Origin: CAYFJO01 sp964343305
Lineage (GTDB): Bacteria > Planctomycetota > Planctomycetia > Pirellulales > Pirellulaceae
Assembly: GCA_964343305.1 (NCBI GenBank)
Contig: CAYFJO010000062.1
Coordinates: 1-35,698, forward strand
DNA: 35,698 nt
Direction of reading: 5' to 3'
This document shows positions 7,153 to 15,835 of the stretch, piece by piece; the first letter of the stretch is position 1, and each line of letters starts with the position of its first letter. The notes beneath the pieces were generated by a model, which saw only the letters and a list, made by a program, of their open reading frames with translations, was not told the DNA's origin and did no database searches. Both the position numbers and the translations under genes were made by a program.

Positions 7153-9582
7153 ATGGACTCGGATTTTAATCCGTATTCCGAGTGGTTAAAGATTCCCGAA
7201 GAGAAACAGCCGCCCAACCATTACGCATTGTTGGACCTGTGTCTGTTCGAAGACGGCGCTTGCGCCATTGCGGCAGCTTATGAGGTCCGCTGCAACGAGA
7301 TGCACAAAGTCTCGACTGGCCGTCGAGGCGAGTTGGCGATTCAATTGTTGGACGAAATCTCCGATGCGTTCGCGTGTCTTTCGCACACAGACGCCAAGGA
7401 GAAGTACGACAAGCAGCTTGGCAGAACGGCGACTCCGCCACCAACGACGGATGGCAAGCCGGAGGTGCTCGCCGCGACGGCGGCTCCTGGCGAAGTCGTA
7501 CCGCCGCCGCGAACCGAAGCGGTTGTCCAACGGATGGTGGCGGACACGCCGATTGATGAATACCGTGAGTCGGATTCTCCAATGGCACAGGCAAGCCGTT
7601 TTGCGGTGAAGCTGGTCATGACAATGTGCGTGCTTTGCTTGTTCGCGATCGTGGTTTCCGCACTCGCTTGGTACAACGCCTCCGATGGCTTGAGCGTCGC
7701 GGATGCCAGCAGCATGGGCGCGTCGGCGAAAGGTGTGGATTCAAACGAAACGAGTGTCGTGGTGCAGGATGTCGCGACGACCACGGCGATCGAACCAGCA
7801 AATCCCGCCACCGTCTCGTCGACGGATCAAGCGACAACGAGTATTTCAGCCGGGGTTGCAAATGACGATTCGACGAACACGGATTTCGTTCCAGCCGATA
7901 CCAGTGATCCTGCTGACACACTTACGACCAACGAAACGACAGTTGACGCAATCGATGAATCAGCCAGTTCGGATCTCGACTTCGCCACCCCCGCGCCGGC
8001 CTCGGTTGGCAGTTTCGTTTCGAAGGACGTGGTGCTGGCTCGATGGAATCCGGACGACAAAGGTTGGTATCGGCTTGCCCAAGACGATGAGCTGAAACCC
8101 GATGACCGCTTGCTTCTGCTGCCCGCGTATCGCGCACGTTTGAGTCTCGACGCCAACCTTTCGATTGATGTCGTTGGGCCGGCATTGTTCGAAATTCAAA
8201 GCCCGGACGACGAGGGATTTCCGGTTATCGAGATGGAATACGGCAAGTTTTTGATTTCGCGAACCGGTGGGACTCGTGGGCAATTGAACCTCGGTTTCGG
8301 CGACAACCACGCCTCGTTGTCGTTGAGTGACGCCGATGCGTCCATAGCAATCGAAGTGTTTAACTACCTGTCGCCCGGCAACGATCCCGAGAAGGCGAAG
8401 TCGACCATGATCGCGCGGCTGAACGGCGTCACAGGAAATGCCGAGTGGCAGGAATCCGGCCAGCCGCTGGTCGCGATCAACGTGGACCAACAACAAGTTT
8501 ATCAGGACACCGACCGGAAACAGATTCCGTTGACGGACAAGCTTCCCGACTGGATCAGCGGCAACCCACGCCCGGTCGAAATAGCCGCGGCAAATGTTTT
8601 GTCCAGCCGGTTGTCCAGAAAGCAGCGGTTGAGCACGCAACTTGGCGGCGAGGTTGGATTCTCCGCCGAGGTCGATGTTCGCGGACTGATCACTCAAAGT
8701 CTGATCTATTTCGACCAGTTTGAACCAGCGATTCGACAATTGAATGTGGTGGAAAGTAAATCGTTTACATCACCAAGCATCGCGGTATTGCGACATGCGC
8801 TGGCACGCGGGCCTGCGACCGCAGCACAGATCCGGAAAGTGTTCGAGACGTTGCGCGGCGACGAAGGCAGTCAATTGTATCGCATGCTGTGCGGCTACAC
8901 ACAAAAACAACTTGACGATGGCGAAGCCGAGAACCTGGTTCGCGGGCTGCAAGAGGATTCTTTCGATTTCCGAGTGTTGGCGTTTGAAAACTTGAAGCAA
9001 ATCACTGGCGCAACGCTCGGCTATCGTCCTGAGTATCAATCGACTTTACTGGTCAGCAAAGCGCATTTGTGGCAGCGACGTCAACGGGCCAATGCGATTC
9101 GCTATGCCAAAGCTCCTTCACCACTGCCGGGTGTGATCGTGACCGAGTTGGAGTCTCCCACGGCCCTTGCCGGTGGCCCGCGTCGCCCAACTGCTTTGAC
9201 CGGCGCCACCAAAAGAGCCCAGATCCGGACGAAACTGATCGGCGAATGGGAAGAAGATGTTGCCAGCATGGCGGCAAGATACGGACTGCCGGAGGATCGG
9301 ATCATTGGCCCGCGCAATCTCGGATTCATGCAACAGAAATATGACTTTCAATCCAGCGGCAGTGTCACTTGGAACCTGTCTGCCTTAACACGCTTCGACA
9401 TCGACGCCGGCAAATGGGATGTGATGATGAGCGGTTCGACTCCCGTTGTGGCGATCACCGACGGGTCGAAATTCACGACAAGAATGACGCTCGAGTTTAC
9501 GGATGATGATTCCGTGACTTTGAAACCGCTGTTCGCGGCGCGTGGCACCGTGCCCATCAAACTAAAACGCATCAAAAAGTGA
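7153..9582 (+). CDS. J-domain-like membrane protein, large periplasmic region
   Basis: This is an 809-residue protein. Residues 22-90 look like a degenerate DnaJ J-domain: N-H-Y-A-L-L-D at the start of helix I, a helix II region, then S-D-A-F-A-C-L-S and a final A-K-E-K-Y-D. The His-Pro-Asp tripeptide needed to stimulate Hsp70 is absent. A Pro/Ala linker leads to one membrane span at about 151-173 and a Ser/Thr/Asp-rich stretch. A beta-rich region follows (about 310-520), then a helical region (about 540-690) and a C-terminal beta-rich domain of about 120 residues. The function is unknown. I chose the ATG at 7153 because the domain begins right after it and the upstream frame carries promoter and repeat sequences. 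Only a weak ribosome binding site is visible. It ends 10 bases from the convergent gene at 9593. Confidence 0.8.
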   Translation: MDSDFNPYSEWLKIPEEKQPPNHYALLDLCLFEDGACAIAAAYEVRCNEMHKVSTGRRGELAIQLLDEISDAFACLSHTDAKEKYDKQLGRTATPPPTTDGKPEVLAATAAPGEVVPPPRTEAVVQRMVADTPIDEYRESDSPMAQASRFAVKLVMTMCVLCLFAIVVSALAWYNASDGLSVADASSMGASAKGVDSNETSVVVQDVATTTAIEPANPATVSSTDQATTSISAGVANDDSTNTDFVPADTSDPADTLTTNETTVDAIDESASSDLDFATPAPASVGSFVSKDVVLARWNPDDKGWYRLAQDDELKPDDRLLLLPAYRARLSLDANLSIDVVGPALFEIQSPDDEGFPVIEMEYGKFLISRTGGTRGQLNLGFGDNHASLSLSDADASIAIEVFNYLSPGNDPEKAKSTMIARLNGVTGNAEWQESGQPLVAINVDQQQVYQDTDRKQIPLTDKLPDWISGNPRPVEIAAANVLSSRLSRKQRLSTQLGGEVGFSAEVDVRGLITQSLIYFDQFEPAIRQLNVVESKSFTSPSIAVLRHALARGPATAAQIRKVFETLRGDEGSQLYRMLCGYTQKQLDDGEAENLVRGLQEDSFDFRVLAFENLKQITGATLGYRPEYQSTLLVSKAHLWQRRQRANAIRYAKAPSPLPGVIVTELESPTALAGGPRRPTALTGATKRAQIRTKLIGEWEEDVASMAARYGLPEDRIIGPRNLGFMQQKYDFQSSGSVTWNLSALTRFDIDAGKWDVMMSGSTPVVAITDGSKFTTRMTLEFTDDDSVTLKPLFAARGTVPIKLKRIKK

Positions 9583-9592
9583 CGCGGGTTCG

Positions 9593-11137
9593 TTAACCGC
9601 CGTTGGCACGCCACCATCGCTGCCATTCTTTCTTGGCGGCGAACACATCGATCACTTTGTCGCCGCGGCGTGGACCGAAGCTTTGCCCCGTCAACTCGCG
9701 CAGCATGGTGCCCACACTCGGCCACAACTCCTGTGGCAGGTCCGTCAGATGATCGATCACTTCGCCCAACGCTTGGCGATCACCTAATCGTCGCAAAAAC
9801 TCGATCGCATCGCTTCGCTGGGCAACCGAGTACCGCTTCTCTTCATCCAGCACAATGAGCAGCCCAACTTGCCGATAGGTTGCTTTGCGACTCGCGTCCG
9901 CGCGCTTGACTTTTGCTTCGATTTGTTTCCACAGGAACTGCTCCTGCTCCGAATCGACTTTGTTGAGCCAAGCCAAGCACTCTGAAATCGGCGCCCGCAA
10001 GAACGCGTTTTCCACCTGCTGGCGCGCCCCATCGGCGACCGCCTTGTTGTTGGAGTCGACAAAAGTCCAAATTGCCGCCAAATCTTCTTTCGCTTCACTG
10101 TATCGAGGCGACTTCTCCGCCAGTTGGCGAGTCGCCGCTGCCGTCAGCTTCTGATCCGCGTCGACCTCCATCATCATCAACAGGTCCAGCACCGTGGCTT
10201 TGGGAATCCGCCGGCCAATCTCGATGATCATTCCGCGATGGATCGTGTCCGACGTCTCCTTGGCGACGTCCAACGCCATCGCGATTTCGCCTAGGCTGGC
10301 GTCGGAAAGTTGCTTGCGAACTTTTCCTAGCAGCGACTTTTTGCGAACTTGATCGTCTTCATCTTTGATCCATTCGAGCAGCGTTGGCAAATCGACATTC
10401 TTTGCGTCACTGAGCCAGTCGTTGACGCGTTTGGCCAACTTCGCTTGAACCCCAATTTTCTTTCCCGACGCCGCATTGTTCAACGATACGAAATCGTCTT
10501 TGTTCATGTCTTTCAACCCAGCATCCAACACGTTGAACAACTGATCGTAATAATCTGGATTTGTTTTGAGCCCGTTGTTGAACCGCGCCATCAAATCACT
10601 GCGCACACGCTGGACAGCCGCGGACGTGCCTTCGGGTCCAATTGCCCGAAGAATCTGCTGGGCCGCTTTTTTGTACTCCGGCATCTTTTCCAATTGAAAC
10701 GTGGGAAACTCTTGCGGAATGATGTTGTCGCGATTCATGTATTGCAGCACTTCCAGGCAATCGTTCGCCAAGCGTGCGGACACCATTTGGTCGCGCGTCA
10801 TATCGGCGCCAATACGGCCAGTTCGGTTGATGCGGGTCGGTTGGGATGCCGGCGACGTGTTGGCTTGCCCATCGAGCTGCCTGGCCTTTTGGCGCAAGGC
10901 GTCGATGCCGCGCCCCGATTGCAGCGAGGCCGTGCCCGTGCCGTCCTTGACTTTGCTCAGACGTTGATCCAAATCCGGGACCGAACGCTTGAGTTGGTTC
11001 ATCCAGTCGTCCAACGAACCAGTGGACAGCGCGGCATTGTGCCAACCGTCGGCGAGAAGGCCAGTGACGGGCAGCAGGGCAAACAGCCAAGCAAAGGCCG
11101 CGATCAGACCGGGAGCCGGTGTTGTGATGCTTCTCAT
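9593..11137 (-). CDS. Secreted HEAT-like repeat protein
   Basis: This 514-residue exported protein begins with a signal peptide whose hydrophobic core runs to an A-D-G cleavage region near residue 30. After a Gln/Ser-rich stretch, the rest is almost entirely helical, with paired helices that resemble degenerate HEAT/armadillo repeats. Examples are the segments around D-D-Q-V-R-K-K-S-L-L-G-K and D-A-I-E-F-L-R-R-L-G. The C-terminus ends in a K-E-W-Q-R-W-W motif that I associate with planctomycete HEAT proteins (recall, not checked). No catalytic motif is visible, so a protein-interaction role in the periplasm is the best guess. It is convergent with the J-domain-like gene and has its own upstream region with a possible promoter. 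Confidence 0.75.
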   Translation of the reverse strand: MRSITTPAPGLIAAFAWLFALLPVTGLLADGWHNAALSTGSLDDWMNQLKRSVPDLDQRLSKVKDGTGTASLQSGRGIDALRQKARQLDGQANTSPASQPTRINRTGRIGADMTRDQMVSARLANDCLEVLQYMNRDNIIPQEFPTFQLEKMPEYKKAAQQILRAIGPEGTSAAVQRVRSDLMARFNNGLKTNPDYYDQLFNVLDAGLKDMNKDDFVSLNNAASGKKIGVQAKLAKRVNDWLSDAKNVDLPTLLEWIKDEDDQVRKKSLLGKVRKQLSDASLGEIAMALDVAKETSDTIHRGMIIEIGRRIPKATVLDLLMMMEVDADQKLTAAATRQLAEKSPRYSEAKEDLAAIWTFVDSNNKAVADGARQQVENAFLRAPISECLAWLNKVDSEQEQFLWKQIEAKVKRADASRKATYRQVGLLIVLDEEKRYSVAQRSDAIEFLRRLGDRQALGEVIDHLTDLPQELWPSVGTMLRELTGQSFGPRRGDKVIDVFAAKKEWQRWWRANGG

Positions 11138-11180
11138 GATTCCGAAATCGTTGGATAAAGTGAATTCCCCTATTTATAGT

Positions 11181-11208
11181 TTTATCGTCTACTGGGGACG
11201 CAATTCAA
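11181..11208 (-). promoter_or_regulatory. Possible promoter of the secreted HEAT-like gene
   Basis: On the minus strand a TTGAAT box (11203-11208) is followed after 16 bases by GATAAA (11181-11186), with a second candidate TATAAA at 11173-11178. The region also holds a GAATT...CCCC / GGGG...AATTC symmetry between about 11162 and 11206. The match is moderate. Confidence 0.3.
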
Positions 11209-11232
11209 CATGATTCGGAAAAATCACTTGGC

Positions 11233-12774
11233 TCAAATGATTTCCGGATGCCGACTGGTGAGCAGGAAATACAACGCGGTCGGCAGCAAAACAATCAGGA
11301 TCTGGAGCAACGCCAAACTCGCTGCAACATGAATCGGGCCAAAGTGTAGGTAGGTAAACAGCCGCAGTACCAGCGTTCCGTGCCCCGGCGCACAGAGCAT
11401 TTGGTTCAATTCCACTTCGCCCGCCGCAATACAAAACGCCAGAATCGCACTCACCCCGATGTGGTTCAACATCAACGGCCCCACGATCCATCGCCACCGC
11501 TGCCACGGGTTCATACCGCTCAGTTTTGCGGACTCGTCCCATTGCGGAGCAAGCCGGCGATGACCGGTTGAAAGGACTCGAACGGCGAACGGCAGCGCCC
11601 GCGCAGCCAGGCCAAGGATGACCAGCGTGCTGCCAGACGTGATCAATGCAGCAATCACACCATCGACGTTAAAAAAACGGATGTAAGCCAGTCCCAAGAT
11701 CAACGCCGGGACGCCCAGCAGTGTCATTGTCAGAGCTTCGCCAAACAGGCTCCGCCGATGTGAAATCCACATGCCGACGACAATTCCCCCAACCACGGCT
11801 AAAAAAGTTGCCGTGACGGCGACCAGCAGAGTGTTGCGAATCTCTGGAATCGCGTCTTGCGTGGCGGCGGCAAACTTTGCCACCGACCGGCACTCGTAAA
11901 CAATCGCGGCGATGGGCAAAAACGTGGTGACCGTGAAATAGGTGACCATGCCTGCCACGGCCAACCAGCGCCAGCGTCCCAGATCGACGAACGCAGCCCG
12001 TGGATTCAAATCGGTGGCGGCATAATCACGCCGACGTTCCATCATCGCAAAACCAACCGCGGCCAACACGGCAAGCACGACCAGCGGAAGCGACGTCCAG
12101 AACGCTCCCACACGATCAAGATAGTTTGTCATTCGCATGTAGATTTCGATCGAATACAAACGGCACTGTAAAACATGCGGAACGGCAAAGTTGCCAAGCC
12201 CCAGCGCCGTGATCAACAAAAACGCCGATGTCGTCTCCGGGCGAACGGCAGACCATAGCCACCGCAATCGCTGCCAAGGCGATGCAATCAAGCGAGTCGA
12301 TTCAAATCCCATTCCACCCAGTCGCGCCAAACCTCGCCCAACAATCAACATCGCCAACGGCGCGTGGATCTGCGCCGTCACCCAGATCGTCGATGCGTAC
12401 TGCCCATGATTCAGCGAGGCAAGAAACGGCCGCCATGCGTCACCGGCAAACCGCTCGACCAATCCTCCGGGACCGTAGCAATAAGATTGTCCAAGTGCCC
12501 ACACCGTGCCCGGACAAAGAAACGGAATCACCACCAGCGTGGCCCACAATGCTCGCCAAGGGAAACTGCACAGCACCAACAGCATCGCCAACCAAGTGCC
12601 GATGACAACGGCGAGCACAGCCGAAACGCTGGTGACCAGTACCGTAACGTACAACAACTGCCAATCGATCGACCGATCGCTAGGAGTGTCAAAGGATTCT
12701 GATGTACCTGGTATCCAAACAAACGCCAGCGGAAGCAAGAACAGAATCAGAATCAAAACGGGCAATCGCGACAT
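11233..12774 (-). CDS. Fused ABC transporter permease (ThiP/FbpB-like, two permease halves)
   Basis: This 513-residue inner-membrane protein has about 11-12 membrane spans arranged as two tandem permease domains, as in iron(III) and thiamine importer permeases. Each half has an EAA-type coupling loop that would contact an ATPase. The first is F-E-S-T-R-L-I-A-S-P-W-Q-R-L-R-W near residue 177, and the second is D-E-S-A-K-L-S-G-M-N-P-W-Q-R-W-R-W in the last third. No ATPase or substrate-binding protein is encoded nearby, so the substrate cannot be named. The partners must lie outside this window or be shared. It sits 96 bases downstream of the secreted HEAT-like gene's start and 94 bases downstream of the HEAT lipoprotein gene, so it may be transcribed alone or with the latter. 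Confidence 0.85.
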   Translation of the reverse strand: MSRLPVLILILFLLPLAFVWIPGTSESFDTPSDRSIDWQLLYVTVLVTSVSAVLAVVIGTWLAMLLVLCSFPWRALWATLVVIPFLCPGTVWALGQSYCYGPGGLVERFAGDAWRPFLASLNHGQYASTIWVTAQIHAPLAMLIVGRGLARLGGMGFESTRLIASPWQRLRWLWSAVRPETTSAFLLITALGLGNFAVPHVLQCRLYSIEIYMRMTNYLDRVGAFWTSLPLVVLAVLAAVGFAMMERRRDYAATDLNPRAAFVDLGRWRWLAVAGMVTYFTVTTFLPIAAIVYECRSVAKFAAATQDAIPEIRNTLLVAVTATFLAVVGGIVVGMWISHRRSLFGEALTMTLLGVPALILGLAYIRFFNVDGVIAALITSGSTLVILGLAARALPFAVRVLSTGHRRLAPQWDESAKLSGMNPWQRWRWIVGPLMLNHIGVSAILAFCIAAGEVELNQMLCAPGHGTLVLRLFTYLHFGPIHVAASLALLQILIVLLPTALYFLLTSRHPEII

Positions 12775-12867
12775 GACCTACGCCCTGGTGCTTTCTAAGC
12801 AATCGCTACAACACCGTCGCCTTGCCATTAAACGATGTGCTCCCAATAACTTACACAAGCGCGAGCG

Positions 12868-13239
12868 TTATGCAGAGCCGTCGTGTTCAGCAACATCGAT
12901 TAGCGCGCGTCGGACGTTCTCATCCGGCTCCTTGGCGCTGAAGGCTTTCAGTTCCGATCGCACCGAGGGACCGGCATGGCGAAGCGCTTCGGCGGCCGAA
13001 CTGCGGACATAGGGCTCTGGGTCATTCTCCGCCAAATCTAAAAGCCGGTCGATGAACTCAGGTGGAAGATGGTGCATCTCCGCGATATCCAGCGCGGCGC
13101 GGCGACGCACTTCGGGATCTCCGCTCTCCAACTCATTGATCAGATCCGACGTAGGATCATAAGTGGATGTGCCACAACCGGATGTCCCCAGGCAAATTCC
13201 CAGGATCAGCAACAAGAACAACAGAAGTCTTTTTGACAT
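12868..13239 (-). CDS. Small HEAT-repeat lipoprotein
   Basis: This 123-residue lipoprotein has a signal sequence with a short K-R then a run of leucines and a lipobox T-S-G-C, giving lipidated Cys22. The mature part has about three helix pairs of HEAT type: D-P-E-V-R-R-R-A-A-L-D-I-A, then D-P-E-P-Y-V-R-S-S-A-A-E-A-L, then D-E-N-V-R-R-A-L-I. Such repeats bind proteins. I chose the ATG at 13239 because it places the signal peptide correctly, and the longer upstream frame would bury it. The start lies 22 bases after the stop of the DUF1559 gene, so the two are probably co-transcribed. Confidence 0.85.
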   Translation of the reverse strand: MSKRLLLFLLLILGICLGTSGCGTSTYDPTSDLINELESGDPEVRRRAALDIAEMHHLPPEFIDRLLDLAENDPEPYVRSSAAEALRHAGPSVRSELKAFSAKEPDENVRRALIDVAEHDGSA

Positions 13240-13261
13240 AGTATGTGCCGACCAATGACGA

Positions 13262-14446
13262 CTAATTGCCGCCGCCATCACGAGCGAGCATCATGCGGTC
13301 CCAAGCCAGGTTGACCGGACCCATGTTGTCGATGTTTTCGCCTGGCTGCGGATTGTTGGGATCGTTCAAGTCTTTGTTTTCGATCGTGCCCGCAACCGAT
13401 TGAACGCTGCCGTCCATCATCGCCACATTAATGCTGCCATAGTGCAAACCTTGGGCTCGCCAGTTGTTGCACTTTTCCGGAACCAACGTTGTTTGGAACA
13501 TGTAGGTATTCAAGCTCCCTTCCCAGTTGATGCCAAACGTGTGGGAGTAGGATCGATAGGCCCAGTAACTCCAAACGGCGAGACGATTGGTGCGATCGCA
13601 ACGCCGCGAACCTTCTCCAAACAGGATCGTGTTCGCCAAGCCGTCGTGAATGTAAGAAAAGTTCGCGGGTCGAGTAGCGTGCTTGTTCGGAGGCGTGCGA
13701 AACGCGTGGTGGTTCGCAAAGTAATTCGTCAAAGAGTATTCGCGACCATATCTTTGGATGACCGTGCCCATCGGTTTGATGTAGGTCGGATCCGAAGCAC
13801 AGTAGAGATTCTTGTAGGGAATGTGGCCGTAACAATCGATGCCGCGATAAACTCTCGGAGCGCTGCACGTTCCGACCGCCGGTGTACAACAACCTGGAGT
13901 GCCGCTCGTACATGCAGTGCCGCCCGGCGAGGGCATGCCAGTAACGGGGTCGCAAGCTGGAGTGACGCCTGTGGTCCATTGGCAAGTTTGTGGCTGGTAC
14001 GTATGGCCGTTGTATTCCACGGGAGTACCGGTTGGCCAACAGCACCGTGTACATCCACAGGAGCCATAATCACAACTTGCCGGAATGTAGCCCGGACAAT
14101 CGCGTGTATAACCGTAATCGCCGCCGTTAAGTTCGATGCCTTCATGCACTTGATTCATTTCCAAAAACGGCAAGATATGGACCAACCAACTTCCCTTGAC
14201 CGACTTGCTGGCCTTTCCCGTGTTTTTCTGAGGGTACCAACCCCAATAGGTTGGCATTTCTTTATACGTATCCTCGAAATTGTGAACGGCAATCGCCAGT
14301 TGACGCAGATTGTTCGTGCATTCGGCGCGCCTCGCCGATTCGCGAGCCATTTGAACGGCGGGCAAAAGCAACGCGACCAGAATCCCGATAATCGCGATGA
14401 CGACTAGTAACTCAACCAAAGTAAAACCACGCGATTGCTTCTTCAT
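13262..14446 (-). CDS. DUF1559 prepilin-like protein with a cysteine-rich insert
   Basis: This 394-residue protein carries the type IV pilin/pseudopilin N-terminal signal G-F-T-L-V-E-L-L-V-V-I-A-I-I-G-I-L (from about residue 7), with the prepilin-peptidase site after G7 and the conserved glutamate. The DUF1559 pattern follows: A-R-E-S-A-R-R-A-E-C-x-N-N-L-R-Q. The C-terminus has the H-Y-G-S-I-N-V-A-M-M-D-G-S-V typical of this very large planctomycete family. The middle (about residues 115-215) is unusually rich in cysteine, with 14 Cys up to L-Y-C, and in Gly/Pro/Thr. A GAGGA ribosome binding site lies before the ATG at 14446. The exact role of DUF1559 proteins is unsettled; a surface or secreted structural role is assumed. 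Confidence 0.95.
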   Translation of the reverse strand: MKKQSRGFTLVELLVVIAIIGILVALLLPAVQMARESARRAECTNNLRQLAIAVHNFEDTYKEMPTYWGWYPQKNTGKASKSVKGSWLVHILPFLEMNQVHEGIELNGGDYGYTRDCPGYIPASCDYGSCGCTRCCWPTGTPVEYNGHTYQPQTCQWTTGVTPACDPVTGMPSPGGTACTSGTPGCCTPAVGTCSAPRVYRGIDCYGHIPYKNLYCASDPTYIKPMGTVIQRYGREYSLTNYFANHHAFRTPPNKHATRPANFSYIHDGLANTILFGEGSRRCDRTNRLAVWSYWAYRSYSHTFGINWEGSLNTYMFQTTLVPEKCNNWRAQGLHYGSINVAMMDGSVQSVAGTIENKDLNDPNNPQPGENIDNMGPVNLAWDRMMLARDGGGN

Positions 14447-14801
14447 AGCTGCTCGTCCTCTGGTTCGAAAGGTGTTGAAAAACAGCGTAAATTACACTCT
14501 AAAGAAACACGCTCAACCGGTCAACTCAAACACGCGAAATCAGGATTCAAATCGGGCAGTCCACGATGCCATCCATCAATTGATTGTGATATATCCAAAT
14601 AGCATCGGTTCTCCCAACGTCGCATCTTTGGGGAATTTGCCTCATGCCCAGGATGGCCGGAAACTCTTACCCTCAAAAGTTGTAGCAAATGGACTGGACG
14701 CCAATTCTGATCGATTTTTGGAATAATCAAAAGGATCGCTTAGCAACGGTCGCTCGATTCGCTAAAGTGACTACCATCAATGCGTCAACCCTGGGAGCCA
14801 A
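14447..14801. other. Divergent intergenic region (355 bases)
   Basis: This lies between the DUF1559 gene (minus) and the acidic-tailed lipoprotein gene (plus). It contains the minus-strand promoter listed separately. On the plus side a GGGAG ribosome binding site lies just before the ATG at 14802, but no convincing -35/-10 pair was found. No RNA gene or conserved small reading frame was recognised in the rest. Confidence 0.5.
14496..14524 (-). promoter_or_regulatory. Predicted sigma70-type promoter of the DUF1559-HEAT lipoprotein operon
   Basis: Read on the minus strand, TTGACC (14519-14524, 5 of 6 consensus) is followed after exactly 17 bases by TAGAGT (14496-14501, 4 of 6). The predicted start of transcription is about 40-45 bases upstream of the ATG at 14446. 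Confidence 0.4.
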
Positions 14802-15746
14802 ATGATGAAGACGCTCTTGCGTTGGTCTTTTGTCGGATTATTGTTCATCTTCGCGGGCTGCGGTGGGTCGCTAGAATCGGGTCCGGCTGATGCTGTTAAG
14901 AGCTGGAAAGACGCAATCGTCGAGGGCAAACCCGAAGTCTTTTGGCTGTCGCTGCCACCGACCTATCAGAAGGACGTGAGCGATCTGCTCAGCAAGTTTG
15001 CGGACAAGATGGATGTGGAAATCTGGAACACAACGTTCAGTGTCGTGCAAACCGCCACCAGTTTGGTCAAGGACAAGAAAGAGATTTTCGCCGAGTTGGT
15101 CGAAGAGAAGATGGAGGACCCGGAAGCGGGAATCGAAGCGGCCGCCGATCTGTTGGACATCATTGTGAGCAGCGATCTTGGTGAGTTGTCGGCGTTGGAA
15201 AAGCTGGATGTGGAAAAGTTTTTGGCCGACGAGGGCGCGCGACTATTCCAACAGTTCAATGTGCTGATGAAAACAACGCCCCAATCCGATCAATACACCG
15301 AGGAACTACAAGCTTGGCTTAAGGACATGGAGGGGACAAAGATCGCGACCGACAGCATCGAAGGCGAGACCGCGACCGTGCTGCTTCAAATCGGCGAACA
15401 ACAGCCCAAACGGCTAACACTCGTGAAGGTCGAGGAAAAGTGGTTGCCCAAGGACATGGTGGACGAGTGGCCAAGCTTCATCCAACAAGCCAACGATTCG
15501 ATGGACGAAATGGATGAACAAATTGATGACGAGCAAAGGCAGATGGCCGTGACGATGCTCAACGGCGTCGAAGAACTTCTTGAGCAATTGTCCGACGCCG
15601 GATCAAAAGAAGAAATGTTGGGCATCGCCATGCAAGGGTTTGCCGGCTTGATGGGCGGAGCGGGCGACGACAGCGGGGATGCCGAAGGTGACGATGGCGA
15701 TGGCGGAAATGACGATGGCGGAGATGACGACTCCGACGGGCTTTAA
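14802..15746 (+). CDS. Lipoprotein with an Asp/Gly-rich C-terminal tail
   Basis: This 314-residue lipoprotein has a signal peptide with lipobox F-A-G-C (Cys20). The mature part is mainly helical. It starts with a segment (A-V-K-S-W-K-D-A-I-V-E-G-K-P-E) like those of small periplasmic domains of NTF2/DUF4878 type, and includes a K-W-L-P-K motif near residue 220 that fits this comparison weakly. The last 30 residues are nearly all Asp, Gly, Asn and Ser, which could bind cations or act as a flexible spacer. Translation may start at either of two adjacent ATG codons (14802 or 14805), behind a GGGAG ribosome binding site. The function is unknown. Confidence 0.8.
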   Translation: MMKTLLRWSFVGLLFIFAGCGGSLESGPADAVKSWKDAIVEGKPEVFWLSLPPTYQKDVSDLLSKFADKMDVEIWNTTFSVVQTATSLVKDKKEIFAELVEEKMEDPEAGIEAAADLLDIIVSSDLGELSALEKLDVEKFLADEGARLFQQFNVLMKTTPQSDQYTEELQAWLKDMEGTKIATDSIEGETATVLLQIGEQQPKRLTLVKVEEKWLPKDMVDEWPSFIQQANDSMDEMDEQIDDEQRQMAVTMLNGVEELLEQLSDAGSKEEMLGIAMQGFAGLMGGAGDDSGDAEGDDGDGGNDDGGDDDSDGL

Positions 15747-15835
15747 ATCTCTATTTATCATGTTGCAGTGCCCGCCGGAGAGTCTTTAAAATAGGATGAG
15801 TTCTCATGCCCATAGCTGCTCTGGATAGGTGAAAC

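Noticed and set aside
13400..14407. A 335-codon plus-strand frame
   Set aside because: It is antisense to the DUF1559 gene, which is a certain family member.
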